64,000 bases of DNA from Lepidostoma basale (GCA_022606425.2 JAHDVF020000021.1:372001-436000); one strand, 5' to 3'; counted from the stretch's first letter, positions 9,565-20,527 are shown. Numbers and translations: made by a program. The notes: a model not told the origin generated them from the sequence alone.

Positions 9565-10040
9565 ATCAAATCAAATCAAATCAAATCAGTTTATTTTCTC
9601 AAAAGACATTACAAACATTTTTTATAGCTTAAGGCATCTATTGAGAACAGGTAAAACATAAGGAATAATAATACCAGGAACGCATGAGAGATGGTTCGAC
9701 ATTAAGAATACAAAATACTCTCCAAAGTCAAGAGTATTTGTCTTCTGAATGTACTTTCACGAATATGAAAGACATCGATCTCCGAAGCGATCATGTTCAG
9801 CAGTTTGATTGCTCTCCCCACCGGCATCACCAGAGGCAGGTTGGTTCTGCATGCTGGGAGATAAAACAGTCTGTGCTGACGCTGTCGAAGATAGCCATCC
9901 GGAACATAAAGATGGATAGCCTCCAAGATGACGGAGTTCTCAAAGAATCCCCTGATAAGTCTGAAGAAATGGGTAAGTGTGCACCCATCCCTTCTTATCT
10001 GTAAACTATTGGTCCCCAGCATGCCCAAGAAATGCATGCT
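9565..10040 (-). mobile_element. Family D non-LTR retrotransposon, 3' end
   Basis: The plus strand begins with a caaat tandem repeat (TTTGA repeats in sense tail), a ~110 bp 3' UTR, then minus-strand coding for the C-terminus: LGTNSLQIRRDGCTLTHFF, LIRGFFEN, LYVPDGYLRQRQHRLFYLP, CRTNLPLVMPVGRAIKLLN. This ending is characteristic of Jockey/CR1-like elements widespread in insects. 5'-truncated at the LGTN segment. Confidence 0.8.
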
Positions 10041-10075
10041 ACAAGAAAACTGACGTTTTCAATCGTATTAATTAT

Positions 10076-10488
10076 ATTGAATAAAATATTTTTTCAATTA
10101 GATATAGCTTCAGATCTTAAAATAAATAGTTTCAAACACGCCAATGTCACATCTAAAGTTCATAATAAAATATCGCTACCCGGATCAAGTAAACCGTGAG
10201 ATAAGTAGTTATTCAATTTACACGCTAAAGAAACTACAATACAAAGGTAATCTGAAATCATTACCGACTTTGTTATGCTTTAGTTCGGAGGATGTAAATC
10301 TCCATTGTCATACGATATTCTGTGCTTCTATGTCCAGCGCTTAACATCGGGTGTAATGCTCCCGCCTGCCCTATCATTTATAATTGCCGTGCCAACTTGG
10401 TATCAATGTCAAATGTGAATCATTTCTAATATAAATTATAAGAATCTCTGTGTGTGATATATTATTACATATCATATATCAATATACT
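10076..10488. other. Single-copy AT-rich DNA
   Basis: A 66-codon plus-strand frame (10144-10344) matches nothing known to me. A GC-richer patch lies at 10335-10395. No repeat recognised. Confidence 0.35.
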
Positions 10489-10991
10489 ATAGGGTGTTTT
10501 TTAGAGGTTTGGTTTTTAAACTGACAACATTGTTTCTACAGACTGTCAATTTGATAGTATGATTTGTAGTCAATACGTTTTGCCATTTTATCATTAATAG
10601 ACTGACATCACAACAGCGCTTGCAAATTATGCAAATTTATTTTGAAAATCATGGTTCATTTCGCCAAACTTATCGTGCACTACGTCCGTTTTACGGTCGA
10701 CATAATCGTACATCCGAGCAAGTTATTCGGAAGACCATGGATCGTTTTCGCACCACGCACACTCTAGTGGATAATACGCATCCGCAAAGACGACAATTGT
10801 CGAAAATTGGATTTTACGATTGCGCTTCATTCAAGCTAACCGCGGCGCTCATATCCCCGAAATAATATTTTAACAATAATGGCATAAAATAATCTATTAA
10901 ATAAAGCCAATATCATAGACATTAACATTATTTTAATGTGTGTTTTTTTTCATTTTGTATATGTATTGTATACCTCTTAAAAACACCCTAT
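10489..10991 (+). mobile_element. Internally deleted Tc1/mariner transposon
   Basis: Terminal inverted repeats agggtgttttttagaggt (from 10491) and its near-complement acctcttaaaaacaccct (to 10989) are flanked by TA on both sides. Inside, the transposase N-terminal helix-turn-helix and the extreme C-terminus are joined, with the DDE core missing. At about 500 bp against roughly 1.2-1.3 kb for full elements, it is a MITE in the making, dependent on transposase in trans. Confidence 0.85.
10620..10866 (+). pseudogene. Mariner transposase remnant (HTH plus C-terminal tail)
   Basis: Residues from QIMQIYFENHGSFRQTYRAL through RPFYGRHNRTSEQVIRKTMD match the DNA-binding helix-turn-helix found at the start of many insect mariner-type transposases. 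After HPQRRQLSK the same frame is meaningless, but the +1 frame reads RFIQANRGAHIPEIIF and stops, the usual C-terminus. All three catalytic acidic residues lie in the deleted part, so no transposition activity is possible. Confidence 0.8.
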
Positions 10992-11167
10992 ATTATACAA
11001 TACTTTTGCTCATAAACAATGTCATTTGTGTTTGTTGCAAACATATATTTGATCGATCGTAGGTGAAGTTTTAACATGACAGCTTCAAATTAGTTTTTTG
11101 TCGATTTGACACACCTAAGTTTTTTTCATTTAAAATTCAGTCTTTAAGTATTGAATCATAAAATAAG

Positions 11168-11249
11168 TGGGGGATAAGGAATGTGTCTCTACGTGTGATG
11201 TTTCTTCAACTATAACACCCAGCGCCCCTGGAAACGACACAAAGAACTA
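11168..11249 (+). repeat. Dispersed repeat M (3 copies)
   Basis: Phrase of the type gtgtgatgt…tataacacccagcgcccctggaaacgacacaaag. Relatives: 24190-24262 (+) and 28213-28280 (-). Class unknown; no protein. Confidence 0.45.
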
Positions 11250-11461
11250 ATGGAGAAAGACCTAGGAAAACGTGAGTCGATCAAATCAATCAAATGTTGA
11301 ATGTCAGCCACGTGAAATCACGTGAGGTGAAAAAATCGACGTGCGTGCATGATACGATGTATGAATGTTGAGGAAATGAGATGAGCATGTTAGGAAAAAC
11401 CTGTTTGGCGGTCCATTATTTCTGCACACGTATTCGGCGAGACGGCGTGATGGTTAGTTAT
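11250..11461 (+). mobile_element. Family A 3' fragment
   Basis: Degenerate plus-strand family A: RPRKTW-like start (aggaaaacgtgagtcgatcaaat), CMNVEE region, C-terminus and TGATGGTTAG tail with hardly any GTTA repeats. A small tandem duplication of cacgtga occurs near 11310-11325. Confidence 0.75.
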
Positions 11462-11561
11462 AGCGAAACATATTTTATACATGTCTCATTATGTGATATA
11501 AAACAATTATTTTATATATAAAACATAGTACGAATTTTTTTAAAAATTAAAATGGTACACA

Positions 11562-11726
11562 ATTGTTTAGTGGTTTAATCAAATCAAATTTATATAATAA
11601 ATTATATACCATAAATTTGTTTTACCTTGCCAGTTTGAAAATGTCCTCGTAAGGCGAAACAAATTTGTCACTTATAATTATACAATTTATTATATAAATT
11701 GAATCCAAGTTATACCACTAAACAAT
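11562..11726. repeat. HH-g palindromic element
   Basis: Inverted arms attgtttagtgg / ccactaaacaat and inner tttatataataaattata arms enclose a plus-strand motif (11635-11670): TTTGAAAAT, GTCCTCGTAAGGC hairpin, GAAAC, then AAATTTGTC. A sister motif with AATGCACTCGCAAGGCGAAAC is at 16831-16866. Confidence 0.55.
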
Positions 11727-12375
11727 CATGTTTACTATTATAAATTAATAATGGAGTTTTACAAAACTAATTCCTCAACCATTAATACGAAAATTGTATT
11801 TGCTTTTTTGCGAACAAAAATAACTTTCCACATATCAAGCATGACAGACGTTTGTAATTCAATCTCGGATTCTGTCTAAAAATAAAATAATCTATTAGAG
11901 TGTAGTTCGCATGCAAGGTGTATCAATGTCTCTTCACATGCAATGATGGATAAATAATGACTCGGAATAAGGAGTTAACTCTACTAGAAATAACATTTTA
12001 ATTCATTTCCAAGGAAATAAATAATCCTTATTCGAACTCCTGCTCTCGAGAATCCCGCCCACTGGCCGCATACGATAATGCGCTGCCGGCCTGGCATTGA
12101 GAGCGAAATACAATTATTAGCATACCAAGTGGACATAAAAGTAAGGCGAATAAGCTGAAAGGATTTTTCAATCGCCCTTTGCTTCCCTCGCTATCGATTC
12201 CCCGTTTAACTCTGTTTCGTGGGACGTCAGTGGGTGTCAGAAGTCCTGTACTGCGTTTGTGCTGTCCTACTTAATATAAATGAATATTTGATACCCGACA
12301 ACTAACATACTATTCAGTTTTATTTTATTATTTTAAATCAACTGTTTGCAATACCCCTATTTATACATATTATTA
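11727..12375. other. Single-copy sequence with GC-richer island (12000-12240)
   Basis: The island (for example cccgcccactggccgcatac near 12055) has no sustained reading frame and no match to any repeat family seen here. Candidate conserved noncoding element; unproven. Confidence 0.35.
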
Positions 12376-12393
12376 TTAACTAACTAACTAACT

Positions 12394-12702
12394 TCTTCTT
12401 CTTCTTCTTCTTCTTCTTCGATGGCCCTACAGCCCATATCGAGCCTTAGCCTCCAGTATTCTTCGCCTCCAACTCCTCCTGTCCTCCGCTTCGACCCTCC
12501 AATCTGACACTCTTAACAATCTTGCTCCATCTCTCCCAACTTCATCCTCCCATCGCAGCCTTGGTCGTCCAATTGTTCTTCTACCACCTGGGTGCCACTC
12601 CAGCAATCTTTGTGGGGTTCGCGATGGCGGCATCCTCTGCATGTGACCGGCCCATCTCAGTCAAATCAGTCTGACCTGTGTGGAGAGACTGGGAGCTTTG
12701 TA
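12394..12702 (-). mobile_element. Family G retrotransposon C-terminus with GAA tail
   Basis: Minus-strand frame: MQRMPPSRTPQRLLEWHPGG, then RRTIGRPRLRWEDEV and a C-terminal RRSWRRRILEAKARYGL, stop (12427), followed by a pure GAA repeat (TTC on plus, 12394-12419). The LEW-P-G-R--GRPR-RW--D pattern is the standard end of RTE/R1-like polyproteins. It lies between two blocks of taac repeats (12376-12393 and 12707-12720), apparently a target within a GTTA microsatellite. Confidence 0.75.
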
Positions 12703-12724
12703 AAACTGCTAACTAACTAACAAT

Positions 12725-12965
12725 CATAATTAATTTTGAAGTTCGAGAAGTCAATTTTATCGAAAAAATAATTATTTATTTCTCTTTTTCTTTTTTATAC
12801 ACTTTGTATATACAATACTTATATTTTAAAAAAAAGTTACATAGACATGTTTCGGAAAACTAGTCCTTTTCAGTGATATATATTATAATGATACATATAT
12901 AAAATATAAAAACATTTACATGATCTGACAGATTATTAGAAAAGTATTACTTTCTAATAATATTT
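12725..12965. other. AT-rich single-copy DNA
   Basis: Contains catgtttcggaaaactagtcc (12847-12867), faintly like the GAAAC end of an HH motif read on the minus strand but without a hairpin. Otherwise nothing. Confidence 0.3.
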
Positions 12966-13066
12966 TTTTCTAAATTTCACCTTTCTGTCTTCACTCATTC
13001 TTTTCATGTGTTCAAATCATCTTAACAACTCTTTCATTATTTTGTTCATAACACTTTCATTCAAAA
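12966..13066 (-). mobile_element. Family A internal fragment
   Basis: Plus-strand ttcactcattcttttcatgtgttcaaatcatctta…ttttgttcataacactttcat is antisense to family A codons for VMNKIMK…RWFGHM-RMNE. ~100 bp only. Confidence 0.65.
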
Positions 13067-13119
13067 TGACATTATTAAGTATCCCCAGCCTGAATGAATC
13101 TGGGCAAAACAAAAATACT

Positions 13120-13325
13120 ACTACTCTAGTACAGATCACAATGGACTACAACCTGATTGAAATGGTGGATTAATTTATATATTTGAGCCACAAAATAGTA
13201 CTGGGTAGAAAAAACCAAACCGCGGGAATCGACAGAAGAATTGCTTTTGGGGCAGGCTGCTTTCCGAAAAAGGACCATATATTGAAATCCACGATCCCCC
13301 ATAAACCTCACGAAAGTTAATTATT
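13120..13325 (+). mobile_element. Family C internal RT fragment
   Basis: Plus-strand codons read FIYLSHKIVLGRKNQTAGID then RRIAFGAGCFPKKDHILKS, corresponding to the YLGH.I.LGR.NQ…RRI.L.WAAF region of family C (compare 49913-50010). One stop lies just upstream (VD*FIYL). Only ~200 bp remain. Confidence 0.65.
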
Positions 13326-13334
13326 ACAAAAATT

Positions 13335-13583
13335 ATATATAGGCTGTGCAGAACATCCTTATTCTAGAAATGCGGTGCGAATGATAGTATTATGAACAAA
13401 ATAATGAAAGGATCATCAAGATAGTGATAACCACGCGAGGAGTTGGAAAAATGCTTGCATGACATGATGTATGAATGCTGAGGAAGCGATAGAAATATGT
13501 CAGGAAAGAAAAGTGTGACAGTCTATTTTTTTGCCTACCCCTTCCGGGAGATGGCGTGTTGGTTAGTTAGTTAGCTAGTTGCT
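13335..13583 (+). mobile_element. Family A 3' fragment with internal deletions
   Basis: Plus-strand remnants of ECGAN…MNKIMKGSS, then a jump to ACMT-CMN-EEA-EICQERK and the C-terminus, ending tggttagttagttagctag. The RWFGHM through RPRKTW part is deleted. Confidence 0.75.
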
Positions 13584-13689
13584 TCTTGGAAACTACATGT
13601 ATTTTAGAAAAAAAATAGAAATATATTTTAAATACGTGTTTTATGCGAACAAAAAAACATAAATACTGTGTTAAAATTAACATCATTTG

Positions 13690-14080
13690 ATAAGATCTTA
13701 TTTCTTCTTCTTCTTCAAGTGCCCTGTCGGACCTCCCGAACGTTGGCGATCACCTCAGCGAACCTGTCCCTGTCCTGCGCCACTCGGAACAGCTCGTCCA
13801 CACCACTCCCTCATATTTCGCAGCCATGACATCTGTCTCCTACCGGGCCCTCAGCGTCTCTCATTTTCCCCTTCAAATATCAGTTGGAGAAGGTGGTACT
13901 TTTCCCCACGCAGTACATGACCCAGATGTCTAATCTTCCGAACTTTGATAGTTGACAACAGCACCTTGTTAACTCTAGCTCGCCTCAGGACTTCGGTATT
14001 TGTAACCATATCTGTCCAGGGAATTCTGAACATTCGGCGAAAGAGCCACATTTATAATACTTCCAGTATGTTCATTGAGT
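13690..14080 (-). mobile_element. Family B retrotransposon C-terminal relic
   Basis: Minus-strand frame: LFRRMFRIPWTDMVTNTEVL, then RARVNKVLLSTIKVRKIRHL, GHVLRGEKYHLLQLIFEG, followed in other frames by GRRQMSWLRN-REWCG and a short end near the TTC run at 13702. It is the best-preserved upstream part of family B in the window. Confidence 0.8.
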
Positions 14081-14790
14081 AGACTTTTAAGGTCATGTTT
14101 CACATCCATACAATAAAAAGACCACACATAGCATTTGATCATTCTCTGGCGGAGTTTCAAACAAAAAATATTTTTTGATAGGTTTAAAAAAACAATTATA
14201 ATTACTATCGAGTACAAGACCATTTAAATATATGATTTAGGAGGGTGAATTGTCAAAACACATGAAGCTTATAAGGTTTCTGTTTTTTTTTTATATTTTT
14301 ATTTAAATGTTTGATAAGATCAGACATTAAAATAAAATGAGGGGTCACAGGTCGTCTGATTTCTCGCTCCACGTCAGCGATCCAGTGTAACATGATACGA
14401 CAGCCGTCGTAGACAAAAGCCTGCCAACATTTTGAGTGGCATTAATGAAACATTACAAACGTAATAATAAGTATTTGGTGTTCTGCAATACTGTGGTATA
14501 CAATAATCACTCCCAAACAAGTTCTCAAGTCGATAGTTCAGTTAAATATGTTTAAAAAAAATAAAGCAGTTTGAAAACAATTTATTGCATCTGCAATGAA
14601 GTTGTTAATTGTGGTATTATAAATATTTAAATAAAAACGAATATTTTTTGTAGTCGTTGAAAACTTACTTATATTTCTATACATCCAATTAGTAAATTTG
14701 CCAATCTAATCGATACATTAACAATATACCTGGTTTTCTTTCAACGGATTTTTAATATTTAAAAATATAATTAAAATAATAACGAAAAAC
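14081..14790. other. Single-copy DNA
   Basis: A less AT-rich patch at 14338-14440 (gaggggtcacaggtcgtctg…) is not shared with other regions here. No coding or RNA signal. Confidence 0.35.
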
Positions 14791-14955
14791 GAATGGAAAA
14801 AAGTGTATATTAACGACGTAAATGGAACTAGAAATAGAAGAAGACCGAGGAAAACGGGGCACGATCAAATAAATCAAATATTGAATTTCGGCCTACCCCT
14901 ACTATAGCCATACTTCGGAGAGACGGCGTAATGGTTAGTTTGTTAGTTAGTTATT
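14791..14955 (+). mobile_element. Family A 3' fragment with internal deletion
   Basis: Encodes YINDVNGTRNRRRPRKTGHD then jumps to the last codons and the tail (gagacggcgtaatggttagtttgttagttag). The stop codon TGA has become TAA and the middle ~130 bp are missing. Confidence 0.75.
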
Positions 14956-15640
14956 TAAAATATAATTAGCCTTATAACAGTCCTATTTTGGGTATTTTTC
15001 ACACTAGGTCCCATTGTTTTAGTGTATTAGAATTTTTTTATCTCATACGATACTAAGACTTATAAAAACAAAAACAAAATACCCATAGCTTTTATTTACT
15101 TGGAAATGCATAGTTTTTTTTAACCAAAAGTTAAAGATTTTTTGGTTGTATGAATTTCCTCCGTGTCGTTTTTTATAAACAATGTTATCACTTAAATTAC
15201 AGCATTCATGTTCTGATTTTTATTTTTAATACTATTGTCAGAAATATATTATTGTGTATAACACATTATTGCAGAGCACCTATCAACTATTAAAAACGAC
15301 CAAGCGTTAAGTTAATGTTTTTCTCGTGTTAAATGAACTTGATTTTAGTTGAAATTTAAGTGTCATGTCAGTTTATAGATAACAAGTCACGCGCAGTACC
15401 GGGTGGTCCGAAGTGTACTGCACACCCGTTGGGCTTCTTGTTTTAGGCTCATTAGACTCGGCTGTACAACAGTCGTGAGGCGAAGATGGCCTGTCATATT
15501 TCCTTGTCAATCAAAATCAATTTAAGGTCGAGGACTAAAAAATATCAGCGCATCCTGTTGTTATTGATTTCTGATACTCTAAGTGTGCATATTTATAAAT
15601 AAATATGCACTCTCAATGTGTTGTAAAAATACGACTTTAC
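14956..15640. other. AT-rich DNA with a possible tRNA-like SINE fragment (15395-15500)
   Basis: The patch cgcagtaccgggtggtccgaagtg…ggctcattagactcggctg looks like an old tRNA-derived head, but box spacing is imprecise and no second copy is in the window. The rest is featureless. Confidence 0.25.
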
Positions 15641-15960
15641 TTCATATTATTGTGTGGCTTAGCTTTCCATCTATTTTATATATTTTTTAATAAAATTAAG
15701 GCGTTAAAGCTTTGGAAATCCATAATGACGATTTTTTTATGAATTAAAACACTGTTTTTTCCGCTTTTCAGTTTATGTTACTTAACATATTTCGAAAGTT
15801 CTACACCTTAATTATCTTGAGAACAATATGAATAATACGAAATCAGATTATTTTGTTCTCTCGATAATGAAAGTGTTATTACCTTTAAATCAAGTCAAGA
15901 AAAATAAACTCAAATGTGGAAAAAACAAAGTGTTATAATTCATTAACTATTGTCTTTTAT
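15640..15960. repeat. Decayed HH-e-like inverted element
   Basis: Contains tttcgaaagttctacacctta on plus and ctcgataatgaaagtg…caagtcaagaaaaataaactcaaa at right, resembling the flanks of the HH-e motif at 57705 (aagaaaaagaaactcaaa). Core boxes are mostly lost, so this is an old copy. Confidence 0.35.
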
Positions 15961-16739
15961 TCTATGTTTTAACCTTATTTTAAAATAATTGTAAAAGATT
16001 TATCTCATTTTTATCATCTCCGTGTTTTTTTAGAACTGAAGAAAATACTATTTATGCTATTTTCTGATATTTAATGAAACTTTTTTTAGAAGTCCGTCTC
16101 AACGTCTGTTTTATGAAAAATTAAAATAAATAATTATCAAGTTATTATATTAATTATCGAGTTATTATATCATCTGATATATGATGTTTTTTTTATTTGC
16201 AAATAATAACTTTAATTTACCTTTTTTTTATTCAATACACGAGGATCAAGAATAATTATAAATAATTAATTATTGAATTATTTCATCTGAGATAATAATA
16301 TTTTCATGTTTTTTGTATGTAATTACTTTAATATACCTATTTTTAATTCAATGCACAATGATCGAGTAGCTGCGTAATAATCGTACATAATGGAGAATGT
16401 AAAACTCTGAAAATTATTTAAATAAATATTTTGAAAATTTTCATCACGTTTCCGAAGGGAAATTTAAAGCTTTTTTATACTCCCACGGTAAATACCATTT
16501 CGAAGTACTCGTACCACGAGGCGATGGCGTCTCCTTATTCTGCCAGTTGTATGTTAATTTAAGGCGTTACTTGCACTTGAAATGAGATATAAATTCTTTT
16601 TAAATGACGATGCATTCAAAATAAATAAATAAATAATTTTAACCATAAGTGAATAAACTACTTGTTGTTAATGTATGTATTGGCTACCCGCATTAAAAAA
16701 GTACCATATTATCCTAGAACTAACTCAAATAAAGTGGTT
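15961..16739. other. AT-rich DNA with local tandem-like similarity
   Basis: Two segments (16135-16200 and 16250-16320) share the phrase aattat.aattattga/attatttcatctga.ataat, a degenerate internal repeat. No coding signal. Confidence 0.35.
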
Positions 16740-16875
16740 TATACTGAGTGACAAAGTGTTTAATTTTCTAACTTAACGGTTCGGCATTTATTTTGTAAAA
16801 ATCTATTATAAAATATATCATGAAAACACAATTGCTTTAGAATGCACTCGCAAGGCGAAACCATTTTTTTTTCAT
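16740..16875 (+). repeat. HH-g element fragment
   Basis: Plus-strand motif at 16831-16866: TTGCTTTAGAAT, hairpin-like GCACTCGCAAGGC, GAAAC, then cattttt without GTC. The match to 11635 is in GC-ctcg-aaggcgaaac. Likely inactive. Confidence 0.4.
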
Positions 16876-16924
16876 TCATATTTGTTTCATCACGTTTCAA
16901 AAATTATAATGAAGTAAAAAAAAT

Positions 16925-17170
16925 GTTACACCCCTTTCCTGTCCCAAAACACGGTACACATGATTTTGCGGGCTGAATTTGTCTGCTAAAATTTCACTTT
17001 CTTGGGCGATGTTAAATACCTCCATTCCGTGGATTTATTGTTTTGTATCTGGTGTAACGTAGACCACCCATGTTTTATCGCCTGTGAGAATTTGGCTTGA
17101 ATAATCGTCACCTTCAGCATTATAACGGTCAAGAAAACCAGGCGGCACACTTCTATCACGACGGAATACA
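16925..17170 (-). pseudogene. Mariner-family transposase fragment
   Basis: Minus strand reads FLDRYNAEGDDYSSQILTGD then KTWVVYVTPDTKQ, a stop, IHGMEV, and in another frame SARKIMCTVFWDRKGV. These match the catalytic region of insect mariner transposases: GD(E)TW with the first catalytic Asp (Glu changed to Lys here) and VFWD with the second Asp. A stop and frameshift inactivate it. No terminal repeats were found around it. Confidence 0.75.
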
Positions 17171-18960
17171 AAAGCTTTTAGTTCGATATGACAAGTGTCT
17201 TAATATTGGTGGTAATTATGTGGAAAAGAAAATAAAACTGTGGGCTTTCATGTAAAAATAAAATTGTTAAGATTTAATGTCATATTAGATGGTTCCAAAA
17301 ATCTACATTCACGCACATTCAGGACTTGATATCCTTCCGCCATCTCACGGAAAATTTTGTAAGCATTTTGTTCATTTACTAAAAAAAAAGTTTACTCTTC
17401 TCACAATTTTATTCCTTTTTAACGCGTGTACAAATTATCTAATTAGCATCTTATACGAATATTATATACGATTTCTTACATGAGTTTTTTATTAATGAAG
17501 AAAGTGTTTTCAATCTTATCGCAATTATCGACAATGTTCTATTTATTTATAAGCATATTCTTAGCCTTATTTTTAGTACCTTTTAAACAATTTTCTCTGT
17601 TATTATTTGTAATTTGTCGTATTTACATATATTTATTAAAAGTATCCATTCCGAATGATTTTCAATGAATTATTATGAGTAAAAAAATTATTACATTTTT
17701 ATATAATAAAAACATCACAAGGTTTTATTAGCTGTTAAAATTTATGATCCATATAATATATTTTGGCAAATTAAAACGCAATGTGTTAATTTAATTAGAA
17801 TTATAAATGTCTGCTTGCTATGAACTTAAAATATTTATTATCACAACAGCAAGTATAAAATTCGTAATAATATACAGGTATATCTTAAAAGCTCATTAAT
17901 GAAAAATTCTGTATAACAGTAACAATTTAAAAATAATTATTCCTTTTTTAATTTACCTAAACACGTAGGTACATACATTTTTCATATCTATGTGTATTGT
18001 CTGAAGTATAACATCCCCATCTGAATAAATATACAAAATATATAATAATAATAATAAATTGGATTATTTACAAATAGTCCCTTTTATGAATTGATCATCT
18101 TGTTCACATCAGGGCGCCGAGGTGAAAAAAAAATTAATTAAATTTAAAAAAATTAATATCAGTGAAAAAAAATATTGGAAAAAATTTAATTTATAATAAC
18201 AAAATTTATCTTTATTTATGCTACAGGTTTTATCAGAATCATAAGATAAATTAAAACGCATACATGTTATGAATGTTAAATAAATGAGTATTTTTCTATC
18301 ATTTCTCCGCGACATTACTCGAAATCGCAGCCCGGGGACATGGTTTTTAAATTGATTATGATGTTTTTACAATGGATTTTATCAAATTTGCCAATACCAA
18401 AAAGTTTTCTGAAATATTTAATTGTTTAATTAACCATAACACGAAAACCTGGTAAGTCATGTACTCGTATATATCTGAATATACCTTTTTTATTTGCATG
18501 CGTTTATGTAAAAACGCGTTTTTATAATTTATGTATTTTTTAAATGTAAAATGCATACAAGTACACTATTTATCATATGTGTATGTTTAAAATCAAAGTT
18601 TTCCTTGTGCAATGCTTGTAATTTCCTAATAATGCGATAAAAACTAATAGATATTTCATTTTTAAAAGCAGACGAAGAATATCAACCATTTTATAAAGTA
18701 TCATCTTTTTTAATGTAATTATAAGAAATTAATTTAAATGTCGATAAATTATTGGTACTCGTATACCGCCCCCTATCGCACATGGCCTAAATGACGTTGT
18801 TCTGTAAATCCAGTAACTCATACAGATAATCATTCTACCCTCAGTCACGACGAAAGAGATTGTGTTAATTTTTAACGTAACATTCGAAAACAGAAAATTT
18901 TGTACGATTGTAGTTATAAAATGTATTATTATAATTTATTACTGTAGCGTTCATAGTATA
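17171..18960. other. Long AT-rich single-copy stretch
   Basis: Several 60-70 codon frames on both strands are rich in Phe, Leu, Ile and Tyr, as expected for random AT-rich DNA, and match no family I know. No repeat of this window falls here. Confidence 0.4.
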
Positions 18961-20040
18961 AATATTAGATTTACCAGATCTAGGTATGTTATATTCGGTT
19001 CAGACCTAGCGGCAAGTTCAAGGGATTGTTTCTGACGAGTTTATGCGGACTGCGGTTATTGTTGTTCTCCGGAGGAAGGATGGACATTACCCGAGGATAT
19101 TTAAATCGCACAGCTTATGGTAGGGCACTAATAAATGCATTATGCTAATGAAAGCGCAAGCGATCAAAGAGGATTATTTCTGTTTTATTAATCCACCGTA
19201 CGACATTGTTTGAGAATGTCTGTTTAAATGGCTTTCGTACTGCTGTTTACGACATTTTCCCGAAGGTCGTGGCAAAATACTTATTTTAAGTTTTTTTTCA
19301 TCATTCAAAATACTACAAACGTCATAATAGATATACATATAATTCATAAACAATATTTTCTATGATTTATTTAATAGCAAACCGAATACTTTGATCGCAA
19401 AATTTCATCGAATTTCAAGGTCTTTTACGTGTTTTTTCACACGCACAGTTTCATTTTACAAAAATGTCTATGTGACTATGATGCAAAAATTATTATAAGA
19501 AAATTTCACTGTTAATTAATCTTAAGTCAAGTTGTCATTTATCGTTTTTTTTTATAATAATCGACATCTTAATAATCGAGATCAATTTACATATTAACGG
19601 TTTCTTGAACGATTATGTAAAAATCTATATTCGATATTAAATATGTATGTAAATATCTGTGTTTATGAACACATATAGACGTTATAATTATTTATATATT
19701 TACAATTCGTGTCACTAATACATTAAGTAGTAAACATTTATATGAATGGTAGAAAATTAGTAGTAGTTTTTTTATATATTATATTACAGTAACTTATAAA
19801 ATAAACAGCATTTTCAAGTGCCAATATTTTCAACAACTGCATCTCATATATCAAAGATTTAACCTTTCGTAATTAAAGCATTCTACCTTTCAGCATTGTT
19901 CTAAATATACTTTTGCCCGCCCTCGTCTTCGCCTACGCTGCTATACCAGGATCTATCATTAGGGTAACTTTGGTCCCAACTAGGCGAAGGATTAAATATA
20001 TTTCCTGTTATGTAATATCAAGGTTAAATATAAACAATAA
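18961..20040. other. Single-copy DNA with a GC-richer island (18990-19290)
   Basis: The island (…ctagcggcaagttcaaggg…ggaggaaggatggacattacc…aatggctttcgtactgctg) stands out by composition and by lack of repeats or frames; a conserved noncoding element is possible. The rest is AT-rich. A patch at 19917-19990 contains the imperfect pair cttcgcctacg / taggcgaagg. Confidence 0.3.
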
Positions 20041-20195
20041 TTAATACGAATGAAAACTTATGTTTTCAAGAATTTTTATAAAAAAATATGTGAATAACAT
20101 GTTCAGCCTGTCTAAGGCGTTTTCATTTGTATTAATTATTTAATATGGAGTTGCACATCATTGTTTAAGAAACAATACATAAAAATATGTTTAAC
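20041..20195 (-). repeat. HH-b element fragment
   Basis: taatacgaatgaaaac…gaataacatgttcagcctgtctaaggcgtttt carries a decayed minus-strand motif (20088-20131) followed directly by the HH-b outer segment (tatggagtt.cacatcattgtt.aagaaacaata). Confidence 0.5.
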
Positions 20196-20352
20196 TACTT
20201 CCATTCACAGTCTATCAGCGAGCCTGGCGAAACCGGTCGCTGACGACATAAATACAAAAATAGAAATAGTTAAAGAACATCGTTTTATTCAATTATTATT
20301 TAAAATGAACTTCTATCAAGAGATTTCATTAAAATCATTTGATTACCTATAA
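20196..20352 (+). repeat. HH-c element fragment
   Basis: From actacttccattcacag through the plus-strand motif at 20213-20240 (cagcgagcctgGCGAAACCGGTCGC) to atcaagagatttcattaaaatcatttgatta. GAAAC and the palindrome ACCGGT are intact, stem II is reduced to CAG/CTG. The 63-codon frame here is accidental. Confidence 0.55.
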
Positions 20353-20447
20353 AACAATATATTAAATATAAACAATGAGTTTTTTTTAAATAAATTAAAA
20401 TAATGGAAGTAGTACAGAACATTTTATATATTTTATTTTAGGTGTGG

Positions 20448-20527
20448 CATGATAGAGTAGTGTGGTGGTCCACTCTCTCTGCCTTCCATTGTGGGGAAAC
20501 GGCGTGATGGTTTGTTTGTTTGTTTAA
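20448..20527 (+). mobile_element. Family A extreme 3' end, GTTT-tailed subfamily
   Basis: Encodes degenerate …VVWWSTLSAFHCGETA then TGA TG and a tail of GTTT repeats instead of GTTA. The same variant tail follows the copy at 30655-30817. Confidence 0.7.

Larger units (their letters stand above)
9396..10075. repeat. HH-b palindrome interrupted by a family D insertion
   Basis: Left arm 9396-9564 and the end of the right arm 10041-10075 belong to one HH-b inverted pair. Motifs are at 9452-9488 (minus) and 9509-9543 (plus). The right arm stops at ataataaaa and resumes at agaaaactgacgttttc after a 476 bp retroelement insertion, so the palindrome is older than that insertion. Confidence 0.75.

Noticed and set aside
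9565..9590. CRISPR-like short repeats
   Set aside because: Five-base tandem repeats forming a retrotransposon tail; no spacers, eukaryotic context.
10620..10865. Functional mariner transposase
   Set aside because: The catalytic DDE core is deleted and the ends are joined out of frame.
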